NCBI RefSeq assembly: GCF_026810225.1
Contig: NZ_CP113865.1
Span: forward strand, 2,361,501 to 2,425,500
Reading direction: 5' to 3'
Length of the DNA stretch: 64,000 bases
Source: Caldicellulosiruptor morganii
Lineage (GTDB): Bacteria > Bacillota > Thermoanaerobacteria > Caldicellulosiruptorales > Caldicellulosiruptoraceae
Within the stretch, counting starts at the first letter, position 1; each line of letters starts with the position of its first letter. Positions 1 to 7,764 of this stretch are shown piece after piece. The notes under the pieces are model-generated. The model had not been told where the DNA came from. It saw only the letters and a program-made list of their open reading frames with translations, and did no database searches. The position numbers were made by a program, and so were the translations under genes.

Positions 1-87
1 CCACCATTTGAACCGGATAGAAAAGCAATCCTTTACCAACTGTTTAAATTACTTATAGAAAAAAGCATTGGGCAGCCATTTCTATAA
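1..87 (+). CDS. 3' end of an unidentified gene (cut by window edge)
   Basis: An open frame from the first base reads 28 codons (PPFEPDRKAILYQLF...GQPFL) to a TAA at 85-87. A terminator hairpin overlaps the stop, as expected for a real gene end. Too little is present to assign a family; the tail is hydrophilic with an amphipathic helix-like stretch. Confidence 0.55.
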   Translation, partial: PPFEPDRKAILYQLFKLLIEKSIGQPFL

Positions 88-104
88 GCTGCCCATCTTT
101 ATTT
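70..104 (+). terminator. Rho-independent terminator after the edge gene
   Basis: GGGCAGC (70-76) pairs with GCTGCCC (88-94), an 11-nt loop between them, followed by a T-rich stretch ending in seven T. The stem overlaps the stop codon of the left-edge gene. Confidence 0.8.
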
Positions 105-124
105 TTTTGAAATTTTTGTATTTT

Positions 125-1072
125 TCATTCTGAGTCTCGGTCTGTCTCGTTATAACTATAAGAATTGTTATTATCAATAACACTTTTTCCCTTATTTATT
201 GCTTCATTTACAATATTATACATAACATATTGAATTACCATAATATAAGGAAAAGCCAGAAAGTAAATAATAATTGAAATAAGAGTCAAAACAAAATAAA
301 ATGCTGTTTCTTGAAAAGTACCACTTACATTTATTGCATCAATTATATAAACTGGAATTTCAACCACTATTGACACAACTGCATTGTACAAAATGGCAGC
401 TATCAAAAACCCTAATTTGCCCTTTGTAAGTTTCAAACTTTCCCTTATGCTTTCCAAAACAGGCAAATCTCTGTCGACAAGAACTAAATTTGAAAAAAGT
501 AATCTCAAAAGAAGGTATATAGACAGTACAATGCCGGCAAGACCAATAATTATCAATATCGCACGCACCAAAATGTTAGATACAGCAGACACCTTGGCAA
601 GTGCAATTATCGCAACAAAAAATATTGGAGCCAATATAAGCATAAGAAGTAGTCCAAGGCCGAACATCTTCAGAGCAATCATCAAATTCTTTTCTTTCAT
701 CGTTTCAAAATAAATATAAAAAGGTCTTTTTACAATCTCCCTGTCTCTTGTGATTTCAATAAATGTTTTTGTAAGAGGATACTGAATAAAGGCAACAGCC
801 AGCCACATCCATACTACAAATAAAATACCCATAATAATCAGGAAAAAGATAAACCTGCTGCTCAGAAAAGGAAAAATATCTTTGTCATTCAAAATACTCA
901 GTGTTGAAATGTCAACCCTCATTATCATTGCAAGTAGAAGCCCAGCAAGTATCAAAACAACAAGTGATAAAATTGCAAAAAGAAAAGATAACACTATAAG
1001 TCCAAATATGTATCCATAATATCTTTTTGTGTAAAAAAATGAATCTTTTACAAAAGTTTTGAACAAACCCAA
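125..1072 (-). CDS. Multi-pass membrane protein, function unknown
   Basis: A 315-residue protein with about six long hydrophobic segments (roughly residues 20-50, 75-95, 130-160, 165-195, 220-240 and 260-290) and a polar C-terminal tail. The stretch LPVLESIRESLKLTKG before a hydrophobic segment resembles the repeated motif of membrane domains linked to glycerophosphodiester phosphodiesterases and DUF975-like proteins, but no catalytic residues are visible. An AGGAGG-type site sits just upstream of the ATG. It stands alone between two terminators. Confidence 0.7.
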   Translation of the reverse strand: MGLFKTFVKDSFFYTKRYYGYIFGLIVLSFLFAILSLVVLILAGLLLAMIMRVDISTLSILNDKDIFPFLSSRFIFFLIIMGILFVVWMWLAVAFIQYPLTKTFIEITRDREIVKRPFYIYFETMKEKNLMIALKMFGLGLLLMLILAPIFFVAIIALAKVSAVSNILVRAILIIIGLAGIVLSIYLLLRLLFSNLVLVDRDLPVLESIRESLKLTKGKLGFLIAAILYNAVVSIVVEIPVYIIDAINVSGTFQETAFYFVLTLISIIIYFLAFPYIMVIQYVMYNIVNEAINKGKSVIDNNNSYSYNETDRDSE

Positions 1073-1145
1073 TACCTCCTTATATCAGTAATTGTGAAAG
1101 ATTATATACACTAAATATACCACAAATTTCTCATTTTTAAAACAA

Positions 1146-1180
1146 AAAGGTTAAAGTGCTCCTGTAGCACTTTAACCTTT
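1146..1180. terminator. Strong bidirectional terminator
   Basis: A perfect 15-bp inverted repeat (AAAGGTTAAAGTGCT at 1146-1160, complement at 1166-1180) with a 5-nt loop. On the minus strand it is followed by TTTTTG and TTTT, so it would end the decayed PTS operon. Confidence 0.85.
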
Positions 1181-1185
1181 GAATA

Positions 1186-1314
1186 GCCATTTTGCCCCCT
1201 CACATCCATCGCAGCAACAACAAAGCCAGCTGCTGCCAAAGCAAACTTGTCACTCCAATCACCTGAATACCAGGCATAACCATGAAAGCTCAGCACTGCA
1301 GGTAAAGCAAAGCC
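1186..1314 (-). pseudogene. Remnant of a CE7-type acetyl xylan esterase
   Basis: About 43 codons (ALPAVLSFHGYAWYSGDWSD... AAAGFVVAAMDVRGQNG) match the region of CE7 acetyl xylan/cephalosporin C deacetylases just before the nucleophile elbow (HGY, GDWSDK, A.GF.V.AMD.RGQ.G). A stop lies directly upstream, downstream residues no longer resemble the family, and the catalytic triad is absent. It lies between the end of the enzyme I fragment and the terminator, so it looks like debris from the deletion events at this locus. Confidence 0.6.
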
Positions 1315-1332
1315 TTAAGCAGCCTTATCTTC

Positions 1333-2079
1333 TTAGCTTATCTGTAAATGTTCACTTATTTTGCTTTTTTCTACATTATAATCTGTCTCTGTTATTTTCT
1401 TTTTAACGCTTAAAACCTTTGCTGGATTTACGCTAAGCTCATCCACTCCAAGCCCAATCAAGATTGGCACAATATTTTCATCAGAAGCTATCTCTCCACA
1501 AACTCCAACCTCTTTACCTTTTTTGTGGGCGTTGTCAATTGTCATTTTAATTAACCTCAAAATGGCAGGATTCAATGGGTCATACAAGTATGAAACCTTT
1601 TCATTTGTTCTATCAATTGCAAGCGTATATTGAATAAGGTCATTTGTCCCTATGCTGAAAAAATCCACCTCATCGGCAAGAATGTCTGAAACAATTGCTG
1701 CAGCAGGTGTTTCAATCATTATGCCTATCTCTATTTTTTTTGAAAAATCAATCCCCTGGCTTTTGAGCTCTTCTTTAGCTTCTTGCAAAATACTCTTTGC
1801 CTGTCTTACCTCATAAACGCTTGTTATCATGGGGAACATTATTTTCAAATTTCCATAAACCGACGCTCTCAAAAGCGCTTTTAACTGTGTCTTAAATAAA
1901 TCTTTATTACCCAAGCAAAACCTTATAGCTCTGTAACCCAAAAATGGATTGAGCTCGTTTTCTATATTTAAGTATGGAATATTTTTATCCCCACCAATAT
2001 CCAGTGTTCTTATAATAACAGGCTTCCCTTCCATTTTATCAACCGCAGCTTTGTAAGCAGCAAATTGCTCATCCTCCTT
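1333..2079 (-). pseudogene. ptsI: PTS enzyme I, C-terminal fragment (5'-truncated ptsI)
   Basis: The product matches the C-terminal PEP-binding half of phosphoenolpyruvate-protein phosphotransferase: [50 protein letters not shown] and the active-site region GVCGE. Family similarity continues upstream of the first ATG through [14 protein letters not shown] to about 2076, where it ends just after the preceding gene's stop. About 340 residues are therefore missing, including the phosphorylated histidine and the HPr-binding domain. The remnant cannot carry out phosphotransfer by itself. See the deletion finding. Confidence 0.85.
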
Positions 2080-2084
2080 CTAAT

Positions 2085-2540
2085 TTAATTTTGTTCTTCA
2101 AAAGCTTTAATGACATCATCAAAAGATTTTGAATTATATAACTTTTCCCTAACATCTTCATGCATAAGCTTTCTTGAAATATAGCTCAGCACATGAAGAT
2201 GTGTATCGGCAGCGTTATCAGGAACAGAAATCAAAAAGAAAATATGAGCAGGCTTTCCGTCCATTGAGTCAAAGTCAACATCATTTTTGGACACACCAAA
2301 AGTTATACAGGGCTCCAAAACTGAACTATCCTTGCCATGTGGAATTGCTATTCCCATTCCTATTCCAGTTGAAAATTCTTCCTCTCTCTTAATTACTGCT
2401 CTTTTAAACTTTTCTTTGTCAGTAAGTTTCCCATCATTATAAAGAATGTCAATTAATTCATCAATAACCTCTTGTTTTGTCTTAGCCTTTAAATCAAAAC
2501 ATACTCTTTTGGGAGAAAATAACTCTTTTATATCCATCAC
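2085..2540 (-). CDS. PTS fructose-type EIIA component
   Basis: A 151-residue PTS EIIA type-2 (fructose/mannitol) domain. It carries the phosphoryl-accepting histidine in GIAIPHGKDS, preceded by TGIGMG, and the conserved FLISVPD strand. The family takes phosphate from HPr and passes it to EIIB during sugar uptake. It starts 1 bp downstream of the fruK stop, so the two are translationally coupled. The next gene is only the back half of enzyme I; no EIIBC or HPr is present, so this EIIA appears stranded unless partners lie elsewhere. An AAGGAGG after its stop is probably the ribosome site of the deleted downstream gene. Confidence 0.9.
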   Translation of the reverse strand: MMDIKELFSPKRVCFDLKAKTKQEVIDELIDILYNDGKLTDKEKFKRAVIKREEEFSTGIGMGIAIPHGKDSSVLEPCITFGVSKNDVDFDSMDGKPAHIFFLISVPDNAADTHLHVLSYISRKLMHEDVREKLYNSKSFDDVIKAFEEQN

Positions 2541-2541
2541 A

Positions 2542-3477
2542 TCATCCCAGCCTTTCCAATTCTATTTTTTCAAAGCATTGTTGCACACTGTTTTTATCGG
2601 GTGCTCTGACACCCTCTTGGGCTACCTTTGCTAAAGCACATGCGCAGGCAAACTTAAACATCTCTTCTTCAGACATCTTCTTTTCAATACCAAAAGCTAT
2701 AGCCGCAACCATTGAATCACCTGCACCGGTTGTGCTCTTAACCTCTGTTTTCACTGGTTTTGCAAAAAGAGCTGTATTTTTGCTAACATACACTGCACCA
2801 TTTTCGCCCATTGAAACCAGCACCATCTTTACTCCTTTCTCAAAGATAAGCTGTCTTGCACAAAGCACCAGAGAATTCAAGTCCCTTTCATCTACATCAA
2901 ATAAACTCTTGAATTCATATATGTTTGGTTTTATAACATCCGGGGCTGCTTCAAGTCCTTTTTTTAAAGCATTGCCATCTGCGTCAAAAATCACAACCAC
3001 GTCTTTTTGCTTTAGTTTTTTTATAATTTCGAAGTAGATTTCTTCATCACAATTCCCCGGAAGACTTCCCGAGATGACAAATATGTCATCTTTTCCTGGC
3101 ACTTCTTCTAACTTATCAAAAAGGTTCTGAATGTCTTTTTCTGTTATTTCAAACCCTGCCTGATTTATATCGGTGTATGCAGAAGCCTCGGTTTCTACAA
3201 TTTTGACATTGATCCTTGTAAAGCCATCTACAAATACAAAATCATTTTTTATTCCAAATCTTTTAAGATATTTTAAAATATAGTCGCTATTTTCCTTCCC
3301 CAGAAAACCCAGTGCAACTGTCTCGCCTCCCAGCGCCTTTACAACTTTTGAGACGTTTATACCTTTGCCACCGGCATCCAGCATATAAAAGCTACTTCTG
3401 TTGACCTGTCCTTTTTCAAGTTTGTTGATATATACTGTCATATCAATTGCAGGATTAAGTGTCAGGGTGTATATCAA
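2542..3477 (-). CDS. fruK: 1-phosphofructokinase
   Basis: A PfkB-family sugar kinase that phosphorylates fructose-1-phosphate to fructose-1,6-bisphosphate. It has the N-terminal LTLNPAIDMTVYI typical of FruK/LacC, the substrate loop DAGGKGINVSKVV, GFLG, and the C-terminal GAGDSMVA motif with the catalytic Asp. The frame is open further upstream, but the start is best placed at TTG 3475-3477: protein similarity begins there (about 311 residues, the usual size) and an AGGTGG site lies about 9 nt before it. It lies between fruR and EIIA on the same strand, which supports fructose-1-phosphate as substrate. Confidence 0.92.
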   Translation of the reverse strand: MIYTLTLNPAIDMTVYINKLEKGQVNRSSFYMLDAGGKGINVSKVVKALGGETVALGFLGKENSDYILKYLKRFGIKNDFVFVDGFTRINVKIVETEASAYTDINQAGFEITEKDIQNLFDKLEEVPGKDDIFVISGSLPGNCDEEIYFEIIKKLKQKDVVVIFDADGNALKKGLEAAPDVIKPNIYEFKSLFDVDERDLNSLVLCARQLIFEKGVKMVLVSMGENGAVYVSKNTALFAKPVKTEVKSTTGAGDSMVAAIAFGIEKKMSEEEMFKFACACALAKVAQEGVRAPDKNSVQQCFEKIELERLG

Positions 3478-3502
3478 TTCAATCAACCACCTTGCAAATT
3501 TT

Positions 3503-4258
3503 TTACTCAGTAATAACCTCAACTCCAAGTGCTTTAAATTCTTCTTTTTGCTTTTCATCCATTCTGTCAGTTATAATATAATCCAGCCTTCCAACCGGGC
3601 AAATAAGAGCAAATGCGACCTGCCCGAACTTTGAACTGTCTGCAACCAAAAATACCTCTTTTGCGCTTTCTATCATTGTTCTTTTTACAGCTGCCTCTAC
3701 ATGAGTTGGAGTTGTCACCCCAAACTGAGCAGACACAGCATTTGCTGCCACAAACGCTTTGTCACATCTGAACTGTTTCAGAGTATTTTGAGCAATATCT
3801 CCAACCAAAGCTTTTGTCTTTGACCTAATCACACCGCCTGTTACAATTACCTCAATATCCTCTCTGCTTGAAAGTTCATTTGCTATGTTAACAGAGTTTG
3901 TTATTATAACCACATTTTTTGCTGTTATGTTCCTTGCTATGTATTGAGTTGTGGTTCCTGAATCTAAAATGACAGTATCTCCATCTTTTATATACCTTGC
4001 TGCAATCCTGCCTATATACTCCTTTTCCTTTGCAAATCTGTCTTCTTTTTCTGAAAACGAAAGCTCAAAGCTGGTCGCAAAACTATTTACAGCCCCGCCA
4101 TGAGTCCTTCTGACAATCCCAAGACTTTCAAGTTCATTCAAATCCCTTCTGATTGTTGACTCTGAAACACCAAACATCTTTGCCAGCTCATTAACCTTTA
4201 CACTTTTGCCCTCTTTAATCATCTGAGCAATCCTGCTTTTTCTCTCCTCTGCAAACAT
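3503..4258 (-). CDS. fruR: DeoR-family repressor of the fructose operon
   Basis: A 251-residue DeoR/GlpR regulator. The N-terminal helix-turn-helix is VNELAKMFGVSESTIRRDLNEL (residues about 22-43), followed by the RTHGGAV motif and a DeoR sugar-phosphate sensor domain with LDSGTTTQYIA. Members of this family next to fruK respond to fructose-1-phosphate. It is the first gene of the operon, directly behind a consensus promoter and a repeated operator, so autoregulation is likely. Confidence 0.9.
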   Translation of the reverse strand: MFAEERKSRIAQMIKEGKSVKVNELAKMFGVSESTIRRDLNELESLGIVRRTHGGAVNSFATSFELSFSEKEDRFAKEKEYIGRIAARYIKDGDTVILDSGTTTQYIARNITAKNVVIITNSVNIANELSSREDIEVIVTGGVIRSKTKALVGDIAQNTLKQFRCDKAFVAANAVSAQFGVTTPTHVEAAVKRTMIESAKEVFLVADSSKFGQVAFALICPVGRLDYIITDRMDEKQKEEFKALGVEVITE

Positions 4259-4272
4259 CCCATCACCTTACT

Positions 4273-4362
4273 CTCATTTATGCTCACTTATCTGCTCGTT
4301 TATGATTTTATATGCTCATTTATGATTGATTTTATTATATGACATTTTTTTAAAATTGTCAA
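4273..4362 (-). promoter_or_regulatory. fru promoter with four operator repeats
   Basis: On the minus strand, TTGACA (4357-4362), a 17-bp spacer and TATAAT (4334-4339) form a perfect vegetative promoter. Downstream, four related decamers read on the plus strand as CTCATTTATG (4273), CTCACTTATC (4283), CTCGTTTATG (4295) and CTCATTTATG (4315). Their start offsets are 10, 12 and 20 bp, close to whole helical turns. They overlap the predicted transcription start and leader, a natural position for DeoR-type repression. Confidence 0.8.
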
Positions 4363-4541
4363 TATTTCAATAATGTATGTTTTTAAATAAAATCAAAGTT
4401 TGTTATATTTAAATAAATTTCTTTTTATTTCCCGTTCAAACTCTACAAACACAATCTTCCTTAAATGCAAAGCCCTCATTTTGGGACTGAGTTTTTCTTA
4501 CTAAAACCATGAATTTGGATAAAAACTTCAAACAAATCATC

Positions 4542-4583
4542 TTGACAGATTTTCTTTAACTGTATATACTGTATATATACAGT
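4542..4583 (+). promoter_or_regulatory. Promoter and palindromic operator of the GntR/ABC operon
   Basis: TTGACA (4542-4547), a 17-bp spacer and TATACT (4565-4570), overlapped by the perfect 16-bp palindrome ACTGTATATATACAGT (4568-4583). A further ACTGTATA half-site occurs at 4559-4566. The arrangement fits self-repression by the YtrA-like regulator encoded next. Confidence 0.8.
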
Positions 4584-4604
4584 ATCAAAAGGGGCAGTGG
4601 CAAT

Positions 4605-4988
4605 GTGTTGAATATTGTTATATCGCTGACATCAAGTGAACCAATTTATGAGCAGATAAAAAATCAGATAAAACAGCAAATCCTGCTTGGATTTATTAAG
4701 CCGGGAGATGCTCTGCCTTCTATCAGAATGCTTGCAAAGGAACTCAATGTAAGTGTCATCACAACAAAAAGAGCATACGAAGAGCTGGAAAAAGAAGGCT
4801 TTGTCATCACCACTCCTGCAAAAGGCACTTTTGTTGCTGAGATTGACAGAGAAAAACTTTCAAGTCTTGGTTTGCAGGAAATAGAGAATGATTTAAAAGC
4901 TGCTGTCAAAAAAGCTAAGACACTTGGTGTTGATCTTCAAAGTCTTTTACAAATCATTGAAAAACTATATAAAGGAGATGAGCTTTAA
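4605..4988 (+). CDS. GntR-family regulator, YtrA type
   Basis: A 127-residue short GntR protein. The winged helix has the classic SSEPIYEQIKNQIKQQI, then ALPSIRMLAKELNVSVITTKRAYEELEKEGFV and GTFVAE, followed by a C-terminal helical dimerisation tail of only about 50 residues, as in the YtrA subfamily. YtrA regulators usually repress linked ABC transporter genes, and one starts 2 bp downstream. The start is GTG at 4605; no better ATG is in frame. Confidence 0.9.
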   Translation: MLNIVISLTSSEPIYEQIKNQIKQQILLGFIKPGDALPSIRMLAKELNVSVITTKRAYEELEKEGFVITTPAKGTFVAEIDREKLSSLGLQEIENDLKAAVKKAKTLGVDLQSLLQIIEKLYKGDEL

Positions 4989-4990
4989 AA

Positions 4991-5872
4991 ATGATTGCTC
5001 TGAGAGTAGAAAACCTTGTAAAGACGTATAAAGATTTTCGGCTTGAAATTCCAGAGCTTACCTTGGAAAGTGGTTATATCATGGGGCTTTTGGGCAGAAA
5101 CGGTGCCGGGAAAACAACTTTGATAAAATGCATACTTGATCTTGCAAAAAAAGAAAGCGGCCAGGTTTTTATATTCGAAAAGCTCTTTGACAGTGATGAA
5201 ATTGAAACAAAACAAAGGCTGGGGATTGTCATGGAAACGCCAGTACTTCCGGCAAATTACAAACCCAAGGAGATAAAGCAGATTTTTTTAGCATTCTACA
5301 AAACGTGGGATGAAAAGCTTTTTAAAAAGCTTTGCGATCTTTTTGAAATTGACCAGAATAAGAAGATATTGCAGCTTTCAAAAGGAACCATTATGAAACT
5401 CTCAATTGCTCTGGCTCTTTCAACAAAACCTGACTTTTTGATTTTAGATGAGCCAACATCAGGTCTTGACCCGGTTGCAAGAAATCAGTTTATTGAAATA
5501 CTGCAGAGCTTTGTCCAGTCCGAAGAAAAGACTGTATTCTACTCAACCCACATAGTTTCTGATATTGAAAATGTTGCTGATTTTGTGACAATAATTGACG
5601 GTGGCAAAATTATCTTTTCAGCATCGCGTGAAAGCATTGAAGAGGAGTTTTGCATTGTAAAAGGACCGGCAAAAGAAGCAGACAAAGTGCCCGCCAGAGC
5701 AGTTTTATCAATGAAGAAAGGTTCATTTTCATTTGAAGCTCTCTGCAAAAAGAAAGAGATTGAAAGATTTTTGCAGCCCGGCTTTGTTGTTGAAAAGCCT
5801 TCAATTGAAAAGTTCTACGTGATGCTTGTAAGAAAGGATGAAAAAGATGATAAAGTACTGGAAATTTTATGA
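4991..5872 (+). CDS. ABC transporter ATP-binding protein (YtrB-like)
   Basis: A 293-residue ATPase with Walker A GRNGAGKTT (about residue 35), signature region LSKGTIMKLSIALALS (a degenerate LSGGQ), Walker B FLILDEP, D-loop SGLD and the switch histidine in YSTHI. It energises a membrane partner for export or envelope stress response, as is usual for GntR(YtrA)-linked systems. It overlaps the next frame by 4 bp (ATGA). Confidence 0.9.
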   Translation: MIALRVENLVKTYKDFRLEIPELTLESGYIMGLLGRNGAGKTTLIKCILDLAKKESGQVFIFEKLFDSDEIETKQRLGIVMETPVLPANYKPKEIKQIFLAFYKTWDEKLFKKLCDLFEIDQNKKILQLSKGTIMKLSIALALSTKPDFLILDEPTSGLDPVARNQFIEILQSFVQSEEKTVFYSTHIVSDIENVADFVTIIDGGKIIFSASRESIEEEFCIVKGPAKEADKVPARAVLSMKKGSFSFEALCKKKEIERFLQPGFVVEKPSIEKFYVMLVRKDEKDDKVLEIL

Positions 5873-6108
5873 ATGCGAAAGCATTAAATACTGCTTTGCA
5901 GGCAAAGCTTTCAATGCTCCTTTTTTACTTAGGTGTGCCTGCAGCTTTTATCCTGCCAATCATTGCTTTAAATAATAACTCCCACTTGAAATATGCAGTC
6001 CCAGTATATTTAAAAACTTTTTTGCCATTCTTCTTTGGGTACACTCTAATTCTGGCAATTATATCTTTTACTGTTTCATATAGGCTTCTAGCAAAAACTG
6101 AAATATGA
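5869..6108 (+). pseudogene. ABC permease, N-terminal fragment
   Basis: 79 residues with two hydrophobic segments (about 15-32 and 48-70), ending LLAKTEI and a stop. The ATGA overlap with the ATPase gene shows it is the start of the transporter's membrane subunit. Such subunits normally have about 200 or more residues and six segments, so this is probably truncated. No continuing permease frame follows, only AT-rich sequence and another membrane-protein gene. A genuine small subunit cannot be excluded. Confidence 0.55.
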
Positions 6109-6225
6109 AAAATTGCTTTAAATTTGCAATTTATAAAATAATTTTTTATAGCTCTTTTTAAATTTTTTAAATTTTTTGAAAATTAATTACCTATTAATTA
6201 AATTTCATAAGGAGTGATAATATAA

Positions 6226-6936
6226 ATGTTTACCTACTTTAAGCTTTTCAAAAACATCAAAAATAGAATTGTTTTCGATACCATAGTTTTTATTATTCTT
6301 CTATGCATTCTTTTATTATTGAATAAAAGTGATAAAATAAATTTCCCTTTAGCTATTGTAACTCTTTTTACCTCATATATTTTAATAATCCTAATGGCAA
6401 CAAAATCACCGTTTTATCTTTCAAAAGCAAAACAACAAGAATTAATATCATACGTTTCATATATTTCTTTAGTTTTATTACTTCCTATTAAAAAAATAAA
6501 AATTATTTGTTTTGAGTTTGTTTCAGATATACTCATCATTTTAATAAATCTTATATTACTTAATTGTGGAATGTTTACATTAAAAGTGCTTAACTTAATA
6601 TATTCCTATAACTTTTTATTATCGTTTGTTTACCCGTTCTCTTTTATACTTACGTGGTATTCCCTATTCACCTTATTATACTCCCTTACTTATTTCTTTA
6701 AAGACATATTTTCTAAACCAATTACCGAAATGTTAGCATCAACTTTGATCACAGTAACAGGTTTTATACCTATATCTTTACTTTATCTTTCAGATCACCA
6801 CAAAAGAATTGAAAAAGCTATTATAAATCTATATAATAATCCTGAAATAAGTTTTATATTTCTACTATGTTCGGTATTTTTGTATACAATATCTTTTATT
6901 GTAAATATAACGGCAATTTACAGACGAGAAATTTAG
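6226..6936 (+). CDS. Six-TM membrane protein, possible ABC-2 permease subunit
   Basis: 236 residues with about six hydrophobic segments and short basic loops (KLFKNIKNR at the N-terminus), a layout typical of ABC-2 transporter membrane subunits. An AAGGAG site precedes the ATG. The coding sequence is noticeably more AT-rich than the genes around it, suggesting separate acquisition. Its place between two ABC ATPase genes suggests it is a permease partner of one of them. No diagnostic family motif is visible. Confidence 0.6.
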   Translation: MFTYFKLFKNIKNRIVFDTIVFIILLCILLLLNKSDKINFPLAIVTLFTSYILIILMATKSPFYLSKAKQQELISYVSYISLVLLLPIKKIKIICFEFVSDILIILINLILLNCGMFTLKVLNLIYSYNFLLSFVYPFSFILTWYSLFTLLYSLTYFFKDIFSKPITEMLASTLITVTGFIPISLLYLSDHHKRIEKAIINLYNNPEISFIFLLCSVFLYTISFIVNITAIYRREI

Positions 6937-7041
6937 ATTTCTTTTGAACAATTCTGTTTAACAGAAGGAGTGAGAATACAAAAATGCAAGTCCAAAGATT
7001 AAAAATATAAATAACAAAAACTATCAAAGGAGGAGTAAACT

Positions 7042-7764
7042 GTGATTGAGCTCATTGAGCTTACCAAAGAGTTTGGCAAAGTCAGGGCGGTTGACAGGCT
7101 ATCTTTTACCATAAGGCAGGGCGAAATCTTTGGAATCTTGGGTGAAAACGGTGCTGGCAAGACCACCACTTTGCGAATGCTTGCAACAATGTTAAAGCCA
7201 ACATCAGGCACTGCCATAATCGAAGGGCTTGACATTACAAAAGAACCCGAAAAGGTAAGGCGCAAAATTGGCATTCTCTTTGGGAGCGAAAGCGGGCTGT
7301 ATGGCAGGCTTACCGCAAGAGAAAACATCGAGTACTTTGCTCTTCTGCACGATATGAAAAAGGATGAGATCAAAAAGCGGATTGATGAGCTTGTTGAAAG
7401 GTTTCAGATGCAGGAGTTTATAGACAGGCCGGCAGGAAAATTCTCAAAAGGGATGAAACAGAAGGTGTGCTTTGTGCGCTCTATTATCCACAATCCCGAT
7501 GTGATGCTTTTTGATGAGCCAACAAATTCTCTGGATGTGACAGGCGCAAAAGAGGTGCATGATTTTATCAGGCTTTGCAAACAGGAAGGAAGAACCATTA
7601 TATTCTCAAGCCATACAATGAGCGAGGTTGAAAAGCTCTGCGACAGGGTGGCAATAATTCACAAAGGTCAGCTTGTTGCAATAGGCACAATTGATGAGAT
7701 AAAGCAGAGATTTTCTGGTTCAAGCTTTGAAGATGCATTCATTAGATTGGTGGGTGATAATTGA
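7042..7764 (+). CDS. ABC transporter ATP-binding protein, NatA-like
   Basis: A 240-residue ATPase: Walker A GENGAGKTT, Q-loop region GILFGSESGLYGRLTARENI (characteristic of NatA/drug-exporter ATPases), signature FSKGMKQKV, Walker B VMLFDEP, switch FSSHT. GTG start with an excellent AAAGGAGG upstream. It overlaps the permease gene that follows, so the two form one exporter. Sodium or small-molecule export is the family role; the substrate here is unknown. Confidence 0.9.
   Translation: MIELIELTKEFGKVRAVDRLSFTIRQGEIFGILGENGAGKTTTLRMLATMLKPTSGTAIIEGLDITKEPEKVRRKIGILFGSESGLYGRLTARENIEYFALLHDMKKDEIKKRIDELVERFQMQEFIDRPAGKFSKGMKQKVCFVRSIIHNPDVMLFDEPTNSLDVTGAKEVHDFIRLCKQEGRTIIFSSHTMSEVEKLCDRVAIIHKGQLVAIGTIDEIKQRFSGSSFEDAFIRLVGDN

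Noticed and set aside
6226-6936. Continuation of the truncated permease at 5869-6108 in a new frame
   Set aside because: The downstream gene has its own AAGGAG start site and a complete six-helix layout; joining the two would give an implausible eight-helix protein.
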